Origin: Haemaphysalis longicornis
Lineage: Eukaryota > Arthropoda > Arachnida > Ixodida > Ixodidae
Length of the DNA: 64,000 nt
NCBI GenBank assembly: GCA_013339765.2
Contig: CM023457.1
Location: 48,567,847 to 48,631,846, forward strand
Direction of reading: 5' to 3'
The notes under the pieces were generated by a model that was given only the letters and a program-made list of their open reading frames with translations, was not told where the DNA came from and searched no databases. The position numbers were made by a program, and so were the translations under genes. This document shows, piece by piece, positions 42,601-54,397 of this stretch. Each line of letters begins with the position of its first letter. Position 1 is the first letter of the stretch.

Positions 42601-45600
42601 TCACTGTTGTCGCTGGAATAGTAGCGCCATGAACAACAGCATGGAAGCAGAGAAGGCCTGCTGCTGCTGCAGCATACGTTCCATGGCGCGTGCCAGGGCC
42701 TCAATAGCTGCAGCCTGGCGGTCCTGTGCGAGAGACTGTTGGCCGTGCGCCAGAGCTTGCTGCTCTTGTGCGGCCACCAAGTGCGGCAGAGCGTCTGTTA
42801 GGAGCCGCTGACAAGTGCTGATGGCCTCCAGGATTCGAGCAACCATCTGCAAAGTAGCACACAGGCAACAAAGGATTATGCACACTTCCTGGCACTCGCA
42901 CGGGTAAACTTACTGTTTAGCATACGTTCCATGGCGTGTGCCAGGGCCTCAATAGCTGCAGCCTGGCGGTCCTGGGCGAGAGACTGTTGGCCGTACGCCA
43001 GAGCTTGCTGCTCTTGTGCGGCCACCAAGTGCGGCAGAGCGTCTGTTAGGAGCCGCTGACAAGTACTAATGGCCTCCAGGATTCGAGCAACCATCTGCAA
43101 AGTAGCACAAAGGCAACAAAGGATTATGCACACTTCCTGGCACTCGCTCGGGTAAACTTACCGTTTTTTGCAAGATTCTTCAGTTTGGCACAAATGGTTG
43201 CAAGCCGGCAACAACTGTTGTTCTCAAACACATGTGCCCACGTACTTAGTCTGCCATTAATAAATTGCACAACTCGACAAATTTTTCCGCAAGATGTGCC
43301 CTGCACTTTTCATGCAGCACCGTTTTTAACAGTAAGAACAAACAAAGCATTCATATTTCGCTTTTAAACATGTGGATAAAAGTTATCTTCAATTTAAACA
43401 TTATGCAGTACACATTGATTGCGATGCACTAAATGCAAAGCTCTCTCTTCGCCTCCTCCAACTGAACAATGCGCAGATAGTTGGCAGCCATGCCAGGCAC
43501 GAAGTCCACAGGGGCTTGTTGCGTGGGGCGCCAAGACTTCCTGCAAGATGCCAAGAGGTTGTGTTTAGCGACAATGCCAATACCTTCTCTTGTGCTAGGA
43601 GGTGAGCATGTAGGACGTGTTTGCCAATAAGCTTTACTCGGCTAAGAGCACACACACCGTTGTCACTTTGATTGCTTACCCACTGGCATGGCTGCTGCTG
43701 GCACATATTGGAGGGGTGGTCTTGGGAGGAGAAGTACTGCTGCCCGACTCCAAGGACCTGGGCGCTGGGAAACTGCACCATGGTGGGGTGTGGAGGAAAT
43801 CCACATCTGCCGGTGAACTTGACTGGGGTGGGGCGTACACAAAATTGACAGCTTGGACCGCAGCCCCTGCAAATGTTTCGGGATGCATGTTTGCACGCTA
43901 TGCATTATAATTAAGCAATCAACACTGCTACCGCTGAAAATTGTGCAAACTGTGCATTTACAAACCTGCCTCGCTGGTGCCGGCTGCATCGCCTGTTGAT
44001 AACGGCAGCCGCTGGGCGCCGGTTAGGGTGGATGCCGAGACCTAACCATCCCGCAAAGAGAATAATAAAAGGTGAATTTGCTGTGCGTGCATGCGCACTT
44101 TACATATTTGTGCACAACAAAATACGTCAAATGTAAACAAGGATCACCATAGCCTCAGTTTACACTTGTACCTTGCTGCTGTCGTCGTTGGCATCGGTAG
44201 GCGGATCGAGAATCGGAGACGCCACGCAATGTGTGCGCAATGCCCATGCATTGCGTACACGGGACGCGGAGCGCACACGAAAACAATAAAGACGCTGATT
44301 GATGGCACCGAAATAGCAAGTAATGCAAGATGTAATGCTCACCTCATATTCAAGCCGCATTGAGATGCCCGCTTCAGAGTCTTTCCTGCGCTGCCTCCTC
44401 CACACCGACTTCCACTGCCTGACAGTTTTCGTCGCGGGACCTTCTCGGTTCAGGAGTTCTTTCGAGCTCGCACCAAGCTTCTTTCTTGGCTGCTGTCGTC
44501 GTTGGCGTCGGTAGGCGGATTCGAGAATCGGAGACGCCACGCCGACTCGCACTGCTCGGGCCAAGTGAGGTCGACGGATGCGCCCGTCCAGGCTCGGCAG
44601 CCTGCCACCTCCAGTGCCACTGGAGAATCGTGTATCTTGCTAAGCATACGCACAGGCAATAAAAACAGTTGCTGTACAAGGTGTAACTGTACAATAACAT
44701 ACTGCACAAAGTGTAACTGCAACATACTTAAATACATGCGTGAGTGGGTGTACGCGCACATGCATCGCGTACACGGGATGCGGAGCGCACACGAAAACAA
44801 TAAAGACGCCAATTGATGGCACCGAAATAGCAAAGTAATGCAAGATGTAATGCTCACGTCATATTCAAGCCGCATTGAGATGCCCGCTTCAGAGTCTTTC
44901 CGTGCTGCCTCCTCCACACCGACTTCCACTGCCTGACAGTTTTCGTCGCGGGACCTTCTCGGTTCAGGAGTTCTGCGAGCTCGCACCAAGCTTTCTTTTC
45001 TTGGCTGCTGTCGTCGTTGGCGTCGGTAGGCGGATCGAGAATCGGAGACGCCACGCCGACCGCACTGCTCGGGCCAATGAGGTCGACCGATGCGCCCGTC
45101 CAGGCTCGGCAGCCTGCCACCTCCAGTGCCACTGGAGAATCGTGGCTCTTGCTAAGCATACGCACAGGCAATAAAAACAGTTGCTGTACAAGGTGTAACT
45201 GTACAATAACATACTGCACAAAGTGTAACTACAACATACTTAATACGTGCGTGAGTGGTGTATGCGCACATGCATTGCGTACACGGGGCTCCACTTTGCT
45301 CCACATCTTCTGCGATGCACAGGAGCTTGTTTACACATTCATGGGCACAATAACTTCGTCTACATTTTTCTTTGTCGCGATGTTCGGGATGCTCAGTTCG
45401 CGATGTTCAGTTATTCAGGCGACCAGCCAGGGACGGCCAAGAAAACCGACAGGTGCATGCCGGTCCTGGACGTGAACCGCACCCGGCCACATGTGCACAA
45501 AACCGGCCCTGCCGTGCGAAAATGGTCCAGGTGGCAACCCTTAATGTTACACACCTTGGAATGGTGAAAGAGCGTGGCCATTCCGTGATCTGCTGCAGTT

Positions 45601-45647
45601 GTTTCTTCTTCAAGGCATAGTCCTTTCAAGATCAACAACCCCTCCAA
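42601..45647 (-). CDS. SANT/coiled-coil accessory gene with duplicated exons (Harbinger-type)
   Basis: Several minus-strand exons with canonical sites. A basic exon is present twice, 44858-45151 and 44343-44639, each preceded by GCTTAG and followed by GTGAGC. In the second it reads KKLGASSKELLNREGPATKT, VRQWKSVWRRQRRKDSEAG, EY, like the end of a Myb/SANT domain. A Pro/Ser-rich exon at about 43676-43888 reads DVDFLHTPPWCSFPAPRSL and ends at a GTAAGC donor. A coiled-coil exon is also present twice (starts 43094 and 42845): MVARILEAISTCQRLLTDAL, AAQEQQALAHGQQSLAQDRQ, EALARAMERML, with the final copy ending FMALLFQRQQ at 42601. SANT, Pro-rich linker, coiled coil is the layout of Harbinger-associated accessory proteins. 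The first exon may lie at 45411-45647. No nuclease or TIRs were found around it. Confidence 0.5.
42672..43160. repeat. Tandem duplication of a coiled-coil exon with its intron
   Basis: Two ~240 base units with period 248 (GCATACGTTCCATGGCG at 42672 and 42920), including intron with its donor GTAAGTTTAC and acceptor CTTTGCAG. The upper exon copy is 181 bp, not a multiple of three. Confidence 0.9.
44170..45300. repeat. Tandem array of SANT exon units, period 515
   Basis: TTCAAGCCGCATTGAGATGC occurs at 44349 and 44864. Two full units (one exon each, 297 and 294 bp) and a third, internally deleted unit at 44170-44345 that jumps from the exon middle into the intron. Copies look ~95% alike. Confidence 0.9.
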
Positions 45648-45799
45648 CAGCCCCTGAAATTAAATAAAAATGGTACCCATAATTATTGCCAAAATCAAAG
45701 TGAGGATGTCACTGAACTGAAACCTACTGGGGATTAAAGTTCAATGATACAGGCTGAAAGAACGCTCAAATAAATAAATGAAATGGCAGTTTTAATTAC

Positions 45800-47060
45800 T
45801 ACTCATCTGCTGTGTTTACTCTGAAGTTTTCAGACACCACATTTCATTTCATCAGACGTTATGCTGCCGTGTTGAGCACACGTGCCCATCTTTCGTTTTC
45901 ACCGCAATTGCACTAAACACATTGTCGTTGAAGCCAAACCGCTTTTGAACTTGTGGACGTAGCGCTAAAGGCGGGTCCGGCTTGGTAAGACGAGTATGTT
46001 GTGCTTACTTAAGTGCTCATATAATTTTGGGCTTTTCATGCAGAGAAGCATGCACTCTAATATCCACTCTTTCTCATAGCTCATGCCAGATGTACTCTTT
46101 CTTGCAGCCACCTTTAAGCGTGCTTTCGCGGCCATCTGCTGCTTCAGGGGCAGCCCTTTAATGCAGCTATCAATAACTTCATCTCCAGTTTGTTCACTGG
46201 AATGATCTCATGGCTTCCAGCTCCCAGTCAACATGGTGCAATTTCTTCTTAGCAATCCGTAGATGGTGGCGTACTTTCGCATGCTTTTTCATGCGGCTCA
46301 CTGATGCACCTCTTTCCTTATCACGAAAGCTGATTTTAGACGTGCTTGCACAATCACTTACAATAAATGCGTGGTGCACTCTGAAGTTGAGAGAGTGCAT
46401 TTCACCGTGCGGTAATTCCCAGCACAGTAAACATGTGTTCTGCGATTTGAGGGCTTCAACCCGCAGCCTACACACATTGGAGGTGAATGAGTTGCGTCAA
46501 GCAAATCTTCAGCTTCGCGTGACGATGGACAAGTCTGCTCCAAATGCAGTTTCCCTCTGAGAAACACTGAGGAGAACGCCCTGCCTGGATGATCCTTGCT
46601 TTCTCGGAACTGGACCGACTCACAAAGACCAGGCTAAAAGAGTGCCTGGGTCTGTGGAACAGCACAGCCTATTCCAGCCTTGGCCTGGCAGGCAAAGACT
46701 GCTGCACATGCTGTCTATTCCTGCTTCCCTTGAGATCTCTTGTGGGGATCCCTCATCTGCATCTTGCACATCTGTTTCCAAGTCTGCTTCTGGAGTGTTG
46801 TCTGCTGTAGATACATTTTTTTAGACGGTAGTGGACCTTTCTCACAGAGATTTCTGTTCTTTCAACTGGCCAGTGTCTTCGTAAAATACTTCAGAGCATT
46901 GCGAATTATGGTCGATCCCACTTGGTCGATCCCACTGCTCTTTTTTCAGAGTGTCCTTTGGCAGTCAGAATAGCAATGCCTTTGTTGCACATGTGTGGCT
47001 GCTTGTACAGCCAAGCACAAAGCATGTCCGGGGCTTCAGCGGCATGACATGCTTGAAGGC
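45800..47060 (-). pseudogene. P-element (THAP9-like) transposase with THAP domain
   Basis: The THAP zinc finger is at 47060-46860: PLKPRTCFVLGCTSSHTC, an in-frame stop, LPKDTLKKEQWDRP and CSEVFYEDTGQL, resembling C-x(4)-C spacing, 'F-LPKD', 'W' and 'C--HF' of THAP fingers. An acidic linker follows (NTPEADLETDVQDADEGSPQ). Then the transposase N-half: SRMKKHAKVRHHLRIAKKKL (46300-46240), EQTGDEVIDSCIKGLPLKQQ, STSGMSYEKEWILECMLLCM, SPKLYEHLSKHNILVLPSR (to 45970), a stop, GFNDNVFSAI and EMKLSENFRV near 45840. Stops and frameshifts at 46970, 45960 and 45880 mark it as dead. Confidence 0.75.
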
Positions 47061-48218
47061 TTCGCTACATTTCCGGCAGTGTCGATCCACAAGGGAGATG
47101 CACAATGTACCTTCAAAATGATTAACACAGCATGCACACACAGCCTATACCAAAAACCAAGCAGACAACATCCACAGCACAACACGCGACAACCCTCTAT
47201 GGCCGCTCCCCTCCCTAGTGCAGCACCCAAGCATGGCGTGCATATAGCACCCGTCAGTTACCCTTTCAGACACCATAGGTTCGCCTGTCCAGTTGCCTCT
47301 TAGCTCAAAAATACGAGCCATGCACCAGACGAAAGCTTATTACTCACACAACACAGCAGATCAAATCTGCATTTCAAAGTACCATGAGCTGGCTCATGAT
47401 GTCTAGTCGTGATGTGCGGAAAGAGCTGACCTACCTCATGGTTAGCACACGTCTTGTAAGCTTTTTTGCACAACAGGAGCGTTGTTCAAGAGAGCCAGGG
47501 AAGTTCGAACAGTAGTTGCTTTTTGCAAAGTAATGGAAGTTTCGATTATCAGCGCATATCCAGTTTTTACGTTGCTCACGAGGGAAAGGCAGTTGACCTG
47601 CTGACAGTCTCTCGTGCTGCATATCGCAAATGGGTACTCACCAGTGTGGCAGAAGTCTGGTACAACAAAGATATCCCTCGACTCCGCCGCCTGGATGCAC
47701 ACCAAGGCCGTCGTCCGTGCTGCTGGGGCAGTGTACTTGCTTTGCGCGCGGCCTGAATCTTAACGCCGCACTCTCGCGCCATATCAAGGATTTCCTGCAG
47801 GTGGCTCGGTTTCCCCTCGTAGTTCATGTTTGTTCCAGACCTAACGAAAGGATGTCACGTATAGGTACACTGGCAGTTTTAGGCAACTGATCCTAGTGTA
47901 AGCTACAGCTATGCGGTCACCGCACTTTCGCCTGCGAAGGTCGGTCCGGTCGGTCGAAGCGTACTGCCCAAGTAGCAGCTCCATGCAAGGCGCGCATATC
48001 ACAAGTTGTTAATGGCTGCCATAGCAGCTCCTGCATCTTGGACGCTATCTCCGTCCACTCCATGGGGTCTTTTAAACTGATCTAAATTTGGCACGTACTC
48101 CAGCATTTCCAAATTGATGCGAATGTTAAACCGGGTGTGGGCTGTCCCGTTTGAGCCATTCTGATCGTCATCTGTAAGTGTGGGGCTGTTGAGGCATGGC
48201 CCTCTGTAGACATTGTGT
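47061..48218. other. No recognisable gene
   Basis: Short open frames on both strands near 47430-47890 and no domains. Confidence 0.3.
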
Positions 48219-48560
48219 TCAGGTGCACAAGCACGACTCGACTTTCACTTTGTAATGTCCTGTGCGAGAGGAGTAGTTTGGGGCGCCATAGACATTGTCC
48301 TCCTCGGTCAACATCTTCTTGGATGACACTGGGCAGCTTTTGCAGCAGCCGCTGGCAGGTGGCAATGTAGGAAGCTTCCGGTGGGTGGCATGACGCATCA
48401 GTCGCGTCAACAAATGGCCTTCCCAGCCTCGCGAGATGTACTCTGCCAATGCATTGTAGGTCTTGGTCGGAACACATTGCCTTGAGGATGCCATGGATGC
48501 CTTGGAATAGTTGTCGCGGCTGGGGCCTCTCACAGAGAGGCCCAAGCAGCCCCAGCAGCA
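48219..48560 (-). pseudogene. Fragment related to the Mutator-like N-terminal region
   Basis: RGPSRDNYSKASMASSRQ near 48530 matches RGPSKNNYSKASIGKP at about 50770, at DNA level too (ATGGATGC-TTGGAATAGTT). The remaining ~90 residues differ and are not recognised. Also contains a local hairpin GGCCTCTCACAGAGAGGCC. Confidence 0.4.
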
Positions 48561-49589
48561 GAGGCCCCAAATTTAATCCCGGAAAAAATGGTCCCCGAAA
48601 AATCGGTCCCGATGCCATGGCAGGAAAAAGTAGTCCTGTTCGAGTAACGCCGGTTTATGGAATAATGACCTGTTTCGGATTGTTTTGTTTTCATTGCCTC
48701 TCCCACATTTATTTTCTAGTTTGCTGTTGCGCTAGCTTAATCGACTGATATTTTCCTTTGAAGACGTCTCAATTACGTACGGCATGCATAAGTCTCAGCA
48801 CATTTGGAAGTTTCAAACCTGCACGTTGTGAAGTACAAAAAAAAGGGGATAGTAAAAAAAGTTGAAGGTGCATGAGCTTGGAAGTTTAAGCCGGAATCGC
48901 GCGCCAGGACATGGCACAAGCCAAGGAGCGCGAGCGCGAGATCGCGTGCCATGAAAGAAAAACAGCTGTACGGGAGAAGGGTTGGAGGAGGGCTCTATGG
49001 AGCGGAGCGTACGCCAGGAAAGTGAAAGACAGAGCCAAAGGAGGGTAAAAATAGTGCCGCGTGGCCTCGACAGGTGAAGGTACCGAAAATGAAAATAGGG
49101 TGCTCCTGGTGATGTTTAGAAAAAGGAACGAGAGTTGGAGGGGGCTGGCCAGAAGGCTGGTAAAGTGGGCGGGCGCAGCTGTAAAGTTCAGCAGAAAGTT
49201 CAAGGCATATCAACAAAAAATATGACGAGGCTTTCGCCTCCACATTCTTAGAGATTTAAAAACACCTGCTGCAATTTTTCTTGTTTTGTTTTTGGCTTAA
49301 CTTTTTACTGACACACTCTGTTGCTGTTTGTTGCTTTTGAATGTGTTTTTCTTTGTTCGTGCGTTGGCTTTCAAAAGTGTATATTTTAAATTTATTTACA
49401 TTATTACAATGTTTCACGCCATATTGGCAACCTTCCTATGCACAATTTCTGTTGTATACTTTTATAGGAATTTGTGGCAGCCTTGGGGTAGACTTGTCAG
49501 TGGGAAAGGACAAAAAACATGAGGCAGTTATCTCTAAAAAAAAAACAAGTACAATTTATTTGCAGTTTGAAGTAATGTCGGAAATTCCT
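48561..49589. other. No recognisable gene
   Basis: Open frames at 48886-49243 are low in similarity to anything I know. Confidence 0.25.
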
Positions 49590-50812
49590 TCATTACGCTC
49601 GGCACTTAAAAGGGAATGGTGTGGCTCGCACCATGCAGAAATTCTTCCATTGTTTTCGTTCCTTGGGTGTACCCGGCGCACAAAGCCTGCAGTCGGCACT
49701 GCATCTGAACCTGGGACGACGCTGGCGTGCGCTTCTTTGGTGGGGCTCCCACGGCTTCTTGTGCAATTTTCGCCGATACTTACGAAACCTCGCAGCGCAC
49801 AACTTCTGTGGCCTTCCAGACACTGGGATGGCTGTGTCCGACTAAGCTACTAAATCGACGGTTCCAGGCCCCGCAGTTGTTATTTGTGCGGTGGCCGTCC
49901 TCCACTGTTGCTGGGTGAACGTTCCATTTATTACGCGGAAATCTTGTAAGGCACCGAAAGCTTCCGCTGACATAAGTGGAATGAAAGTACTCGGTGAGAT
50001 CACTGGCGACGCTTGGCATCAAAGCACAAAGAAGTTGCGTGCCATCTTCGACATCATCCACTGGCAAGAATGCAAGTGCGATCAGCATGCCGACAAAGGT
50101 CCGGAAAGAATAATCTGCCCTGTAGCAGTTCACCAATTCGAGTTCTTGAACTTTGCGCCATGTGCTGTGGCGGAGGTGAAAGAAGCATGCCTTGGTCTGC
50201 ATGTCCTCACCAAGCACTGTCTTTTTGGCATTCATCGCACCTTTCTCAAAATCGGTTATGACCACATCGGGTGCAGGGTGCAGTTCGAACGATGCACACT
50301 CAGAAATAATGGCCGCGAGAAGCTCCTTGTAAGGTTCTTGCGTCTTTCGGGTCATGAATGCGTTCACCACAGACACAGCTCCTTCCCCCAGAGGAACAAG
50401 AATTGCGTATAGCTGCAGAAATCCTTTGGGAGCCTGGTCAGAATTCCCATCCATAAACCAGATGGCGCTTTCGCTGAGCAGTCTAAGGCAAGGCACGGTT
50501 GCAACGATTAACAACCTCGAGTCTCTTTCAGGTCAGCTTCTCTGGAGCAATGCCTTCCGTCATGGTCCATGGACCATCGGAAGGTCGCGGAAGGGAGCTA
50601 GGCGTTGGCGGGTGGGAAATGCACCGCTGCTGCCGAATTGTTCTCTTCATACTGTCCTCACTCTTGAGCATCACCTTCTTCTCTTCGTTCCACTGCTGCA
50701 AAACCTGGGACACGACTTTTGCAGGCTTGCCAATGGATGCTTTGGAATAGTTGTTTTTGCTGGGGCCTCTCACTGTCGTCTTGCTAGTACGACTCTTTCT
50801 GCAATGTACCAT
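49590..50812 (-). pseudogene. Mutator-like (MULE) transposase
   Basis: N-terminal part (50812-50528): TVRGPSKNNYSKASIGK, MKRTIRQQRC, SDGPWTMTEGI. Core (50514-49780): IWFMDGNSDQAPKGFLQLYA (first Asp), DVVITDFEKGAMNAKKTVLG (second Asp), ACFFHLRHSTWRKVQ, YRADYSFRTFVGMLIALAFL, DLTEYFHSTYVSG, TNNNCGAWNRRFSSLVGHSH, the MULE domain order (DDE with C/H motif). After a frameshift at about 49790 the tail continues ALCAGYTQGTKTMEEFLHGA to about 49590. The core itself is one open frame of 244 residues. The N-terminal zinc finger is missing; Gypsy LTR sequence begins 12 bases upstream of 50812. Confidence 0.85.
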
Positions 50813-50823
50813 ATTTTCCCTGT

Positions 50824-51013
50824 TGTGATAACTTCGACACCGGTAGTCATGACGAAGAATCAGCCTTTATTCTGCGCTGACCAACACATATATATAGGAC
50901 CGGCGTGACGTCACCGGCCGGAACAGATAACAGCCAGGCGGCTAAACACACAGGGAAACCAACAGCGTCCGGCGCTATCACCGCTCCTTGGCCGTCGCTA
51001 TCACGTTACCACA
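50824..51013 (-). repeat. LTR of a Gypsy-type retrotransposon
   Basis: 190 bp, minus strand TGTGGTAAC...GTTATCACA. Contains a TATATATA box at 50888-50896 and AATAAA at 50866-50871, 22 bases apart, so promoter and poly(A) signal are packed together. The purine tract AAGGAGGGACGAGA adjoins it at 51014-51027, so this is the 3' LTR. No second LTR was found. Confidence 0.8.
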
Positions 51014-51043
51014 TCTCGTCCCTCCTTAAATGAAGGAATCATT

Positions 51044-52129
51044 TCACTTGCGGAAGTCCTCATGTCGGAAACGGTCTGGTAGCTTCCGCACCCTTGTGCT
51101 ACGCCGAGGCGCTGTGGTGTCCGCACTCTCCGGCGAACTGGCCACTACCGTGGAAGGGGAAGTCACGTCGAGGTGTGCCGGAGCCTCAGGAGCCGTTGTG
51201 GCTTCGACTGCAGCAGGGTCACTCGGTTCACTCTCCGGCGTACGTGGAACCGGAGGCGAGGGGGCTGCAGTCGCGTGGTCCGGGCTCAAAGGCACCGGGG
51301 GTGCGGGAGGAGGATGCTCTGGTGGACGGATGCGAATTTCGGGTCTCTCCATGTCGCACGCTCTTGCAGTGTCCGCATGTTGAGACCGCAGGTGATCAGC
51401 ATGTACAAACTGGAACTGGTTGTGCACTTTCACCACATAGGTCACCGCACTGACCACCTGAGTCATCACTGCTTCCTGCCACGACACGTGTTCTCCGTGC
51501 ACTGTTTTCACGTAGACGCGGTCACCCACACGAAACACACGTTCCTCACCACGCCCTTTATCACACTCTTCTTTCACATGCTCTTGCTTATCCCGCATAG
51601 CATGCCCAAAATCAGGTTTCAACAGAGAAAGTTTTGTGCGCGGTTGCCTTTTCAAAAACAACTGAGCCGGCGAGTGTCCCGTGACACTGCTGGGAGTGTT
51701 GCGATACGCACAAAGAAATTTGTCAACGCGTTCTTGGAATGAGCTACGGCTATCCAAAGCGTTCTCTTCCAGCACTTGTTTAAGCAAGGCTCGCTTGATC
51801 GTCTGCACCATGCGTTCGGCTGCCCCATTCAATGCAGCATGATAAGGAGGAATGCGAACGTGTTTCACACCATTAGCTGTCAAGAAGTCCGCAAATTCGA
51901 CGGACGTGAACTGCGGTCCGTTATCGCTTACTAATGTTTCTGGGACTCCGTATGCGGCAAATGCGCCTCGAATTTTTTCAATGGTCTTAGTGGCAGACCA
52001 TGGGTGCAACGGTACCGGTTGCGCGGAGGGCTGAACTGCCTGACAAATCTTACATCGCTGGACATACTTTTCAATGGCCTGGTCCATTCCCGGCAACATT
52101 ACATTAGTATATATATATAGCTTAAACAT
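51044..52129 (-). pseudogene. Gypsy integrase and pol C-terminus, catalytic-core deletion
   Basis: One open frame of 361 residues: VQRCKICQAVQPSAQPVPLH (end of the H2C2 zinc finger), PWSATKTIEKIRGAFAAYG, VPETLVSDNGPQFTSVEF (second Asp), PPYHAALNGAAERMVQTIKR (Glu), FLCAYRNTPSSVTGHSPAQL, RVGDRVYVKTVHGEHVSW, VVSAVTYVVKVHNQ, a Pro-rich tail ending RSTRVRKLPDRFRHEDF. Between PWSATK and TIEKIRG about 50 residues including the first catalytic Asp are gone, in frame. The LTR begins 30 bases past the stop. RT and upstream are absent: sequence changes at 52130. Confidence 0.85.
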
Positions 52130-52202
52130 ATAAGTGACTACACAAACAGCCTAGAGTGTGCATAACACAAAAATGTCCTACAACAATTATTAGTATACCA
52201 TA

Positions 52203-52739
52203 ACCTTGTAGAGCATTGGCCAATGGCAGGGGGATCCACCAGGGCACCGTTGCCATTGTCCTCGCTGCACCAGCTGCCTTCAACCAGACGTCCTTGCCAA
52301 TCCTCATAGTCGGCCAAGCCTGGCTGGCAGTACACTGTGGCGAAAGGCTGCGGCTCCGACATCAGGAAGTTGTGGAGGATGATGCAGGCCCCTACGATCT
52401 TTGTGATGTTTCCCTTCTTGGCCTTGAAAGGCCGTCGAAGGATGCGCCACCTCTGTGCCATGATCCCGAATGTATTTTCAATTATCCTTCGGGCCCTGCT
52501 GAGCCGGTAATTGAAAATTCCCTTCTTTTGATTTTCTGTGAGCTGTTGGCTCCCTCCAACAACAGCAGTGAGCGAGTGCAGGCCTAGAAAACAACAGCAG
52601 TATTTCATGAAACAGTCAAGTTGAGGTGAAAGAGCGCAGGACGGGTGGCTGGTACACTGCCGATATTTGGGGTGTACAGCATGATAGTCCACCGAATTAT
52701 TGTTGTGGGCATGGTAAATTGGGTACGTCGCTTCAGCAG
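52203..52739 (-). pseudogene. HARBI1-type Harbinger exon, second copy
   Basis: 537 bp nearly identical (about 98%) to 54771-55308, same orientation. Encodes GLHSLTAVVGGSQQLTENQK, IFNYRLSRARRIIENTFGIM (catalytic Glu) and QRWRILRRPFKAKKGNITKI, ACIILHNFL. It stops at CAGCAGGGTG, where Gypsy sequence begins directly. Confidence 0.85.
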
Positions 52740-52953
52740 GGTGGAACCAGGCGAGGGGGCTGCAGTCGCGTGGTCCGGGCTCAAAGGCACCGGGGGTGCG
52801 GGAGGAGGATGCTCTGGTGGACGGATGCAAATTTCGGGTCTCTCCATGTCGCACGCTCTTGCAGTGTCCGCATGTTGAGACCGCAGGTGATAAATGTACA
52901 AACCGGAACTGGTTGTGCACTTTCACCACATAGGTCACCGCACTGACCACCTG
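52740..52953 (-). pseudogene. Gypsy pol C-terminal fragment, copy B
   Basis: Matches 51260-51470 (VVSAVTYVVKVHNQFRF, ERPEICIRPPEHPPPAPPVP). Joined on its right to unrelated sequence at 52954 and on its left to the Harbinger copy at 52739. Confidence 0.8.
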
Positions 52954-54397
52954 ACGATTTTTTCAAGAAAGGCGTTCTTGTGATTTAAAGGCAAAGCAGA
53001 CAGAATGTTTTTGACATTTGGAAAATGTTCTAAGAAATTGAGAAAAGCCGTCTCCTGGTAGCTTCCTCCGTTTTCCCGCGCGCCAAAGTACACGTTTTCA
53101 ATTGGTAGGCGACAGAGGAGTGCGTGTATAGTGCCGGGTTCCGGTACGTGATCGAGAAACAGTTCTAATGCCGGCACCCTCATCCGGACCAATCAGGACG
53201 TTCCGGTTCCTTACCCGAACAAAGCTCTCGAGTGCGCATTTTGATAGCTGCCACAAAAATATGCCGCACACGAGGTGACTATGCCGGGCATTCGGACACG
53301 TCACGAACAATGGCCTGCGTCAAGAAGAGAGCTTTCGTGCCCCCCTCGCCATCGTCGTCCACCTCGTGACCCCGACACGTACCGGCGGCGGCAAAGTGCG
53401 CTGCCGTCCTGCAGGTGCCGTCAGCAAAAACTTTCGGGCAGCGCGCGGTGTTCTGCCTCCAAGTCTTCAGTACATGCGCTGAGGAGGCACACGAGGTCGT
53501 GGGACAACTTCCTGGCGTCGCCGACGCAGAGGCGTCGGAGGCGCTGGCGCTGATGGACGTTGACTTGTGCGGTTAAACCTTTTTTCGAGAAGCCCGAAGG
53601 TGGCAGAGTCTGTGCTCTTCGTCCCCCCAAGCGCGGAAGCACGAGCACTTGGAGCCATTTTCCCACTGCAGGGGAATGCGACAACGTTTTATCCACGGGC
53701 GCTGAAATTGTCAGCACAGTGGTCTTTCTCGTCAGCTGGGTGACCAGTCTTGATCGGCTCCGGCACCGCCTGCCACTTGTTGGTAATTATGGCCAACTCC
53801 ATTGGTGAAACAAGCCACCCAGGGCCGACCACAGGTCGTCGGTGAAGGCGTCCACTTTCACAACCAGGCGGGAGATATTTGGAAACAGCTGATGTTGTCC
53901 GGTGGAACGCCTCTCCCCTCTTACGCTTGCTGGCCAGACGATGATGATGACGACGAGGAGGACACTGATGGCATCTGCTCTTGTTCTTTCCGTACGGCGG
54001 CCGCCTCGGAGTGCCGACGGACAATTTCAGTGACAAAATCGCCGCTGAGTACGAGAGTGCAGTCACAATTCCAGAAAACGTCGTTCCATATTTCTAGAAT
54101 GTTGACGAACTGCTCGTACTGATCGGCGGTGTATTAAATTAAATCTGTAGTGCCGAAATGAAAAAATGACGGCGGGTGCTTCTCGGTTGGGGTTGTTGAT
54201 TGACTGGCTTGTTCTGTAATTTGGTGAATACATCTCTAGGTATGCAAAACAAATTCCGAGGTCGAATGAAAGGTGGCGGATGAAAAGTAGGGTGACGCGT
54301 TGGGGTCCCTTTTCTTGCTCACCATGTTGGTGAGCGTTACGGTGGGGCCGGTCCGTTGAGTGACGAACCAGCCGAAGCTTTGAAGGTCTGTTTCGGT
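52954..54397 (-). pseudogene. Unrecognised coding remnant between Gypsy copies B and C
   Basis: Minus-strand protein-like pieces in order: LGICFAYLEMYSPNYRTSQS (about 54240), QYEQFVNILEIWNDVFWNCD, CTLVLSGDFVTEIVRRHSEA (54110-54010), a Ser run, VGDARKLSHDLVCLLSACTE (53520), FLDHVPEPGTIHALLCRLPI, ENVYFGARENGGSYQETAFL and FPNVKNILSALPLNHKNAF (53150-52960). Helical and Leu-rich with LRR-like spacing at the end. Many frame breaks. I do not recognise the family; it looks like a dead host-type gene, not a transposase. Confidence 0.4.
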
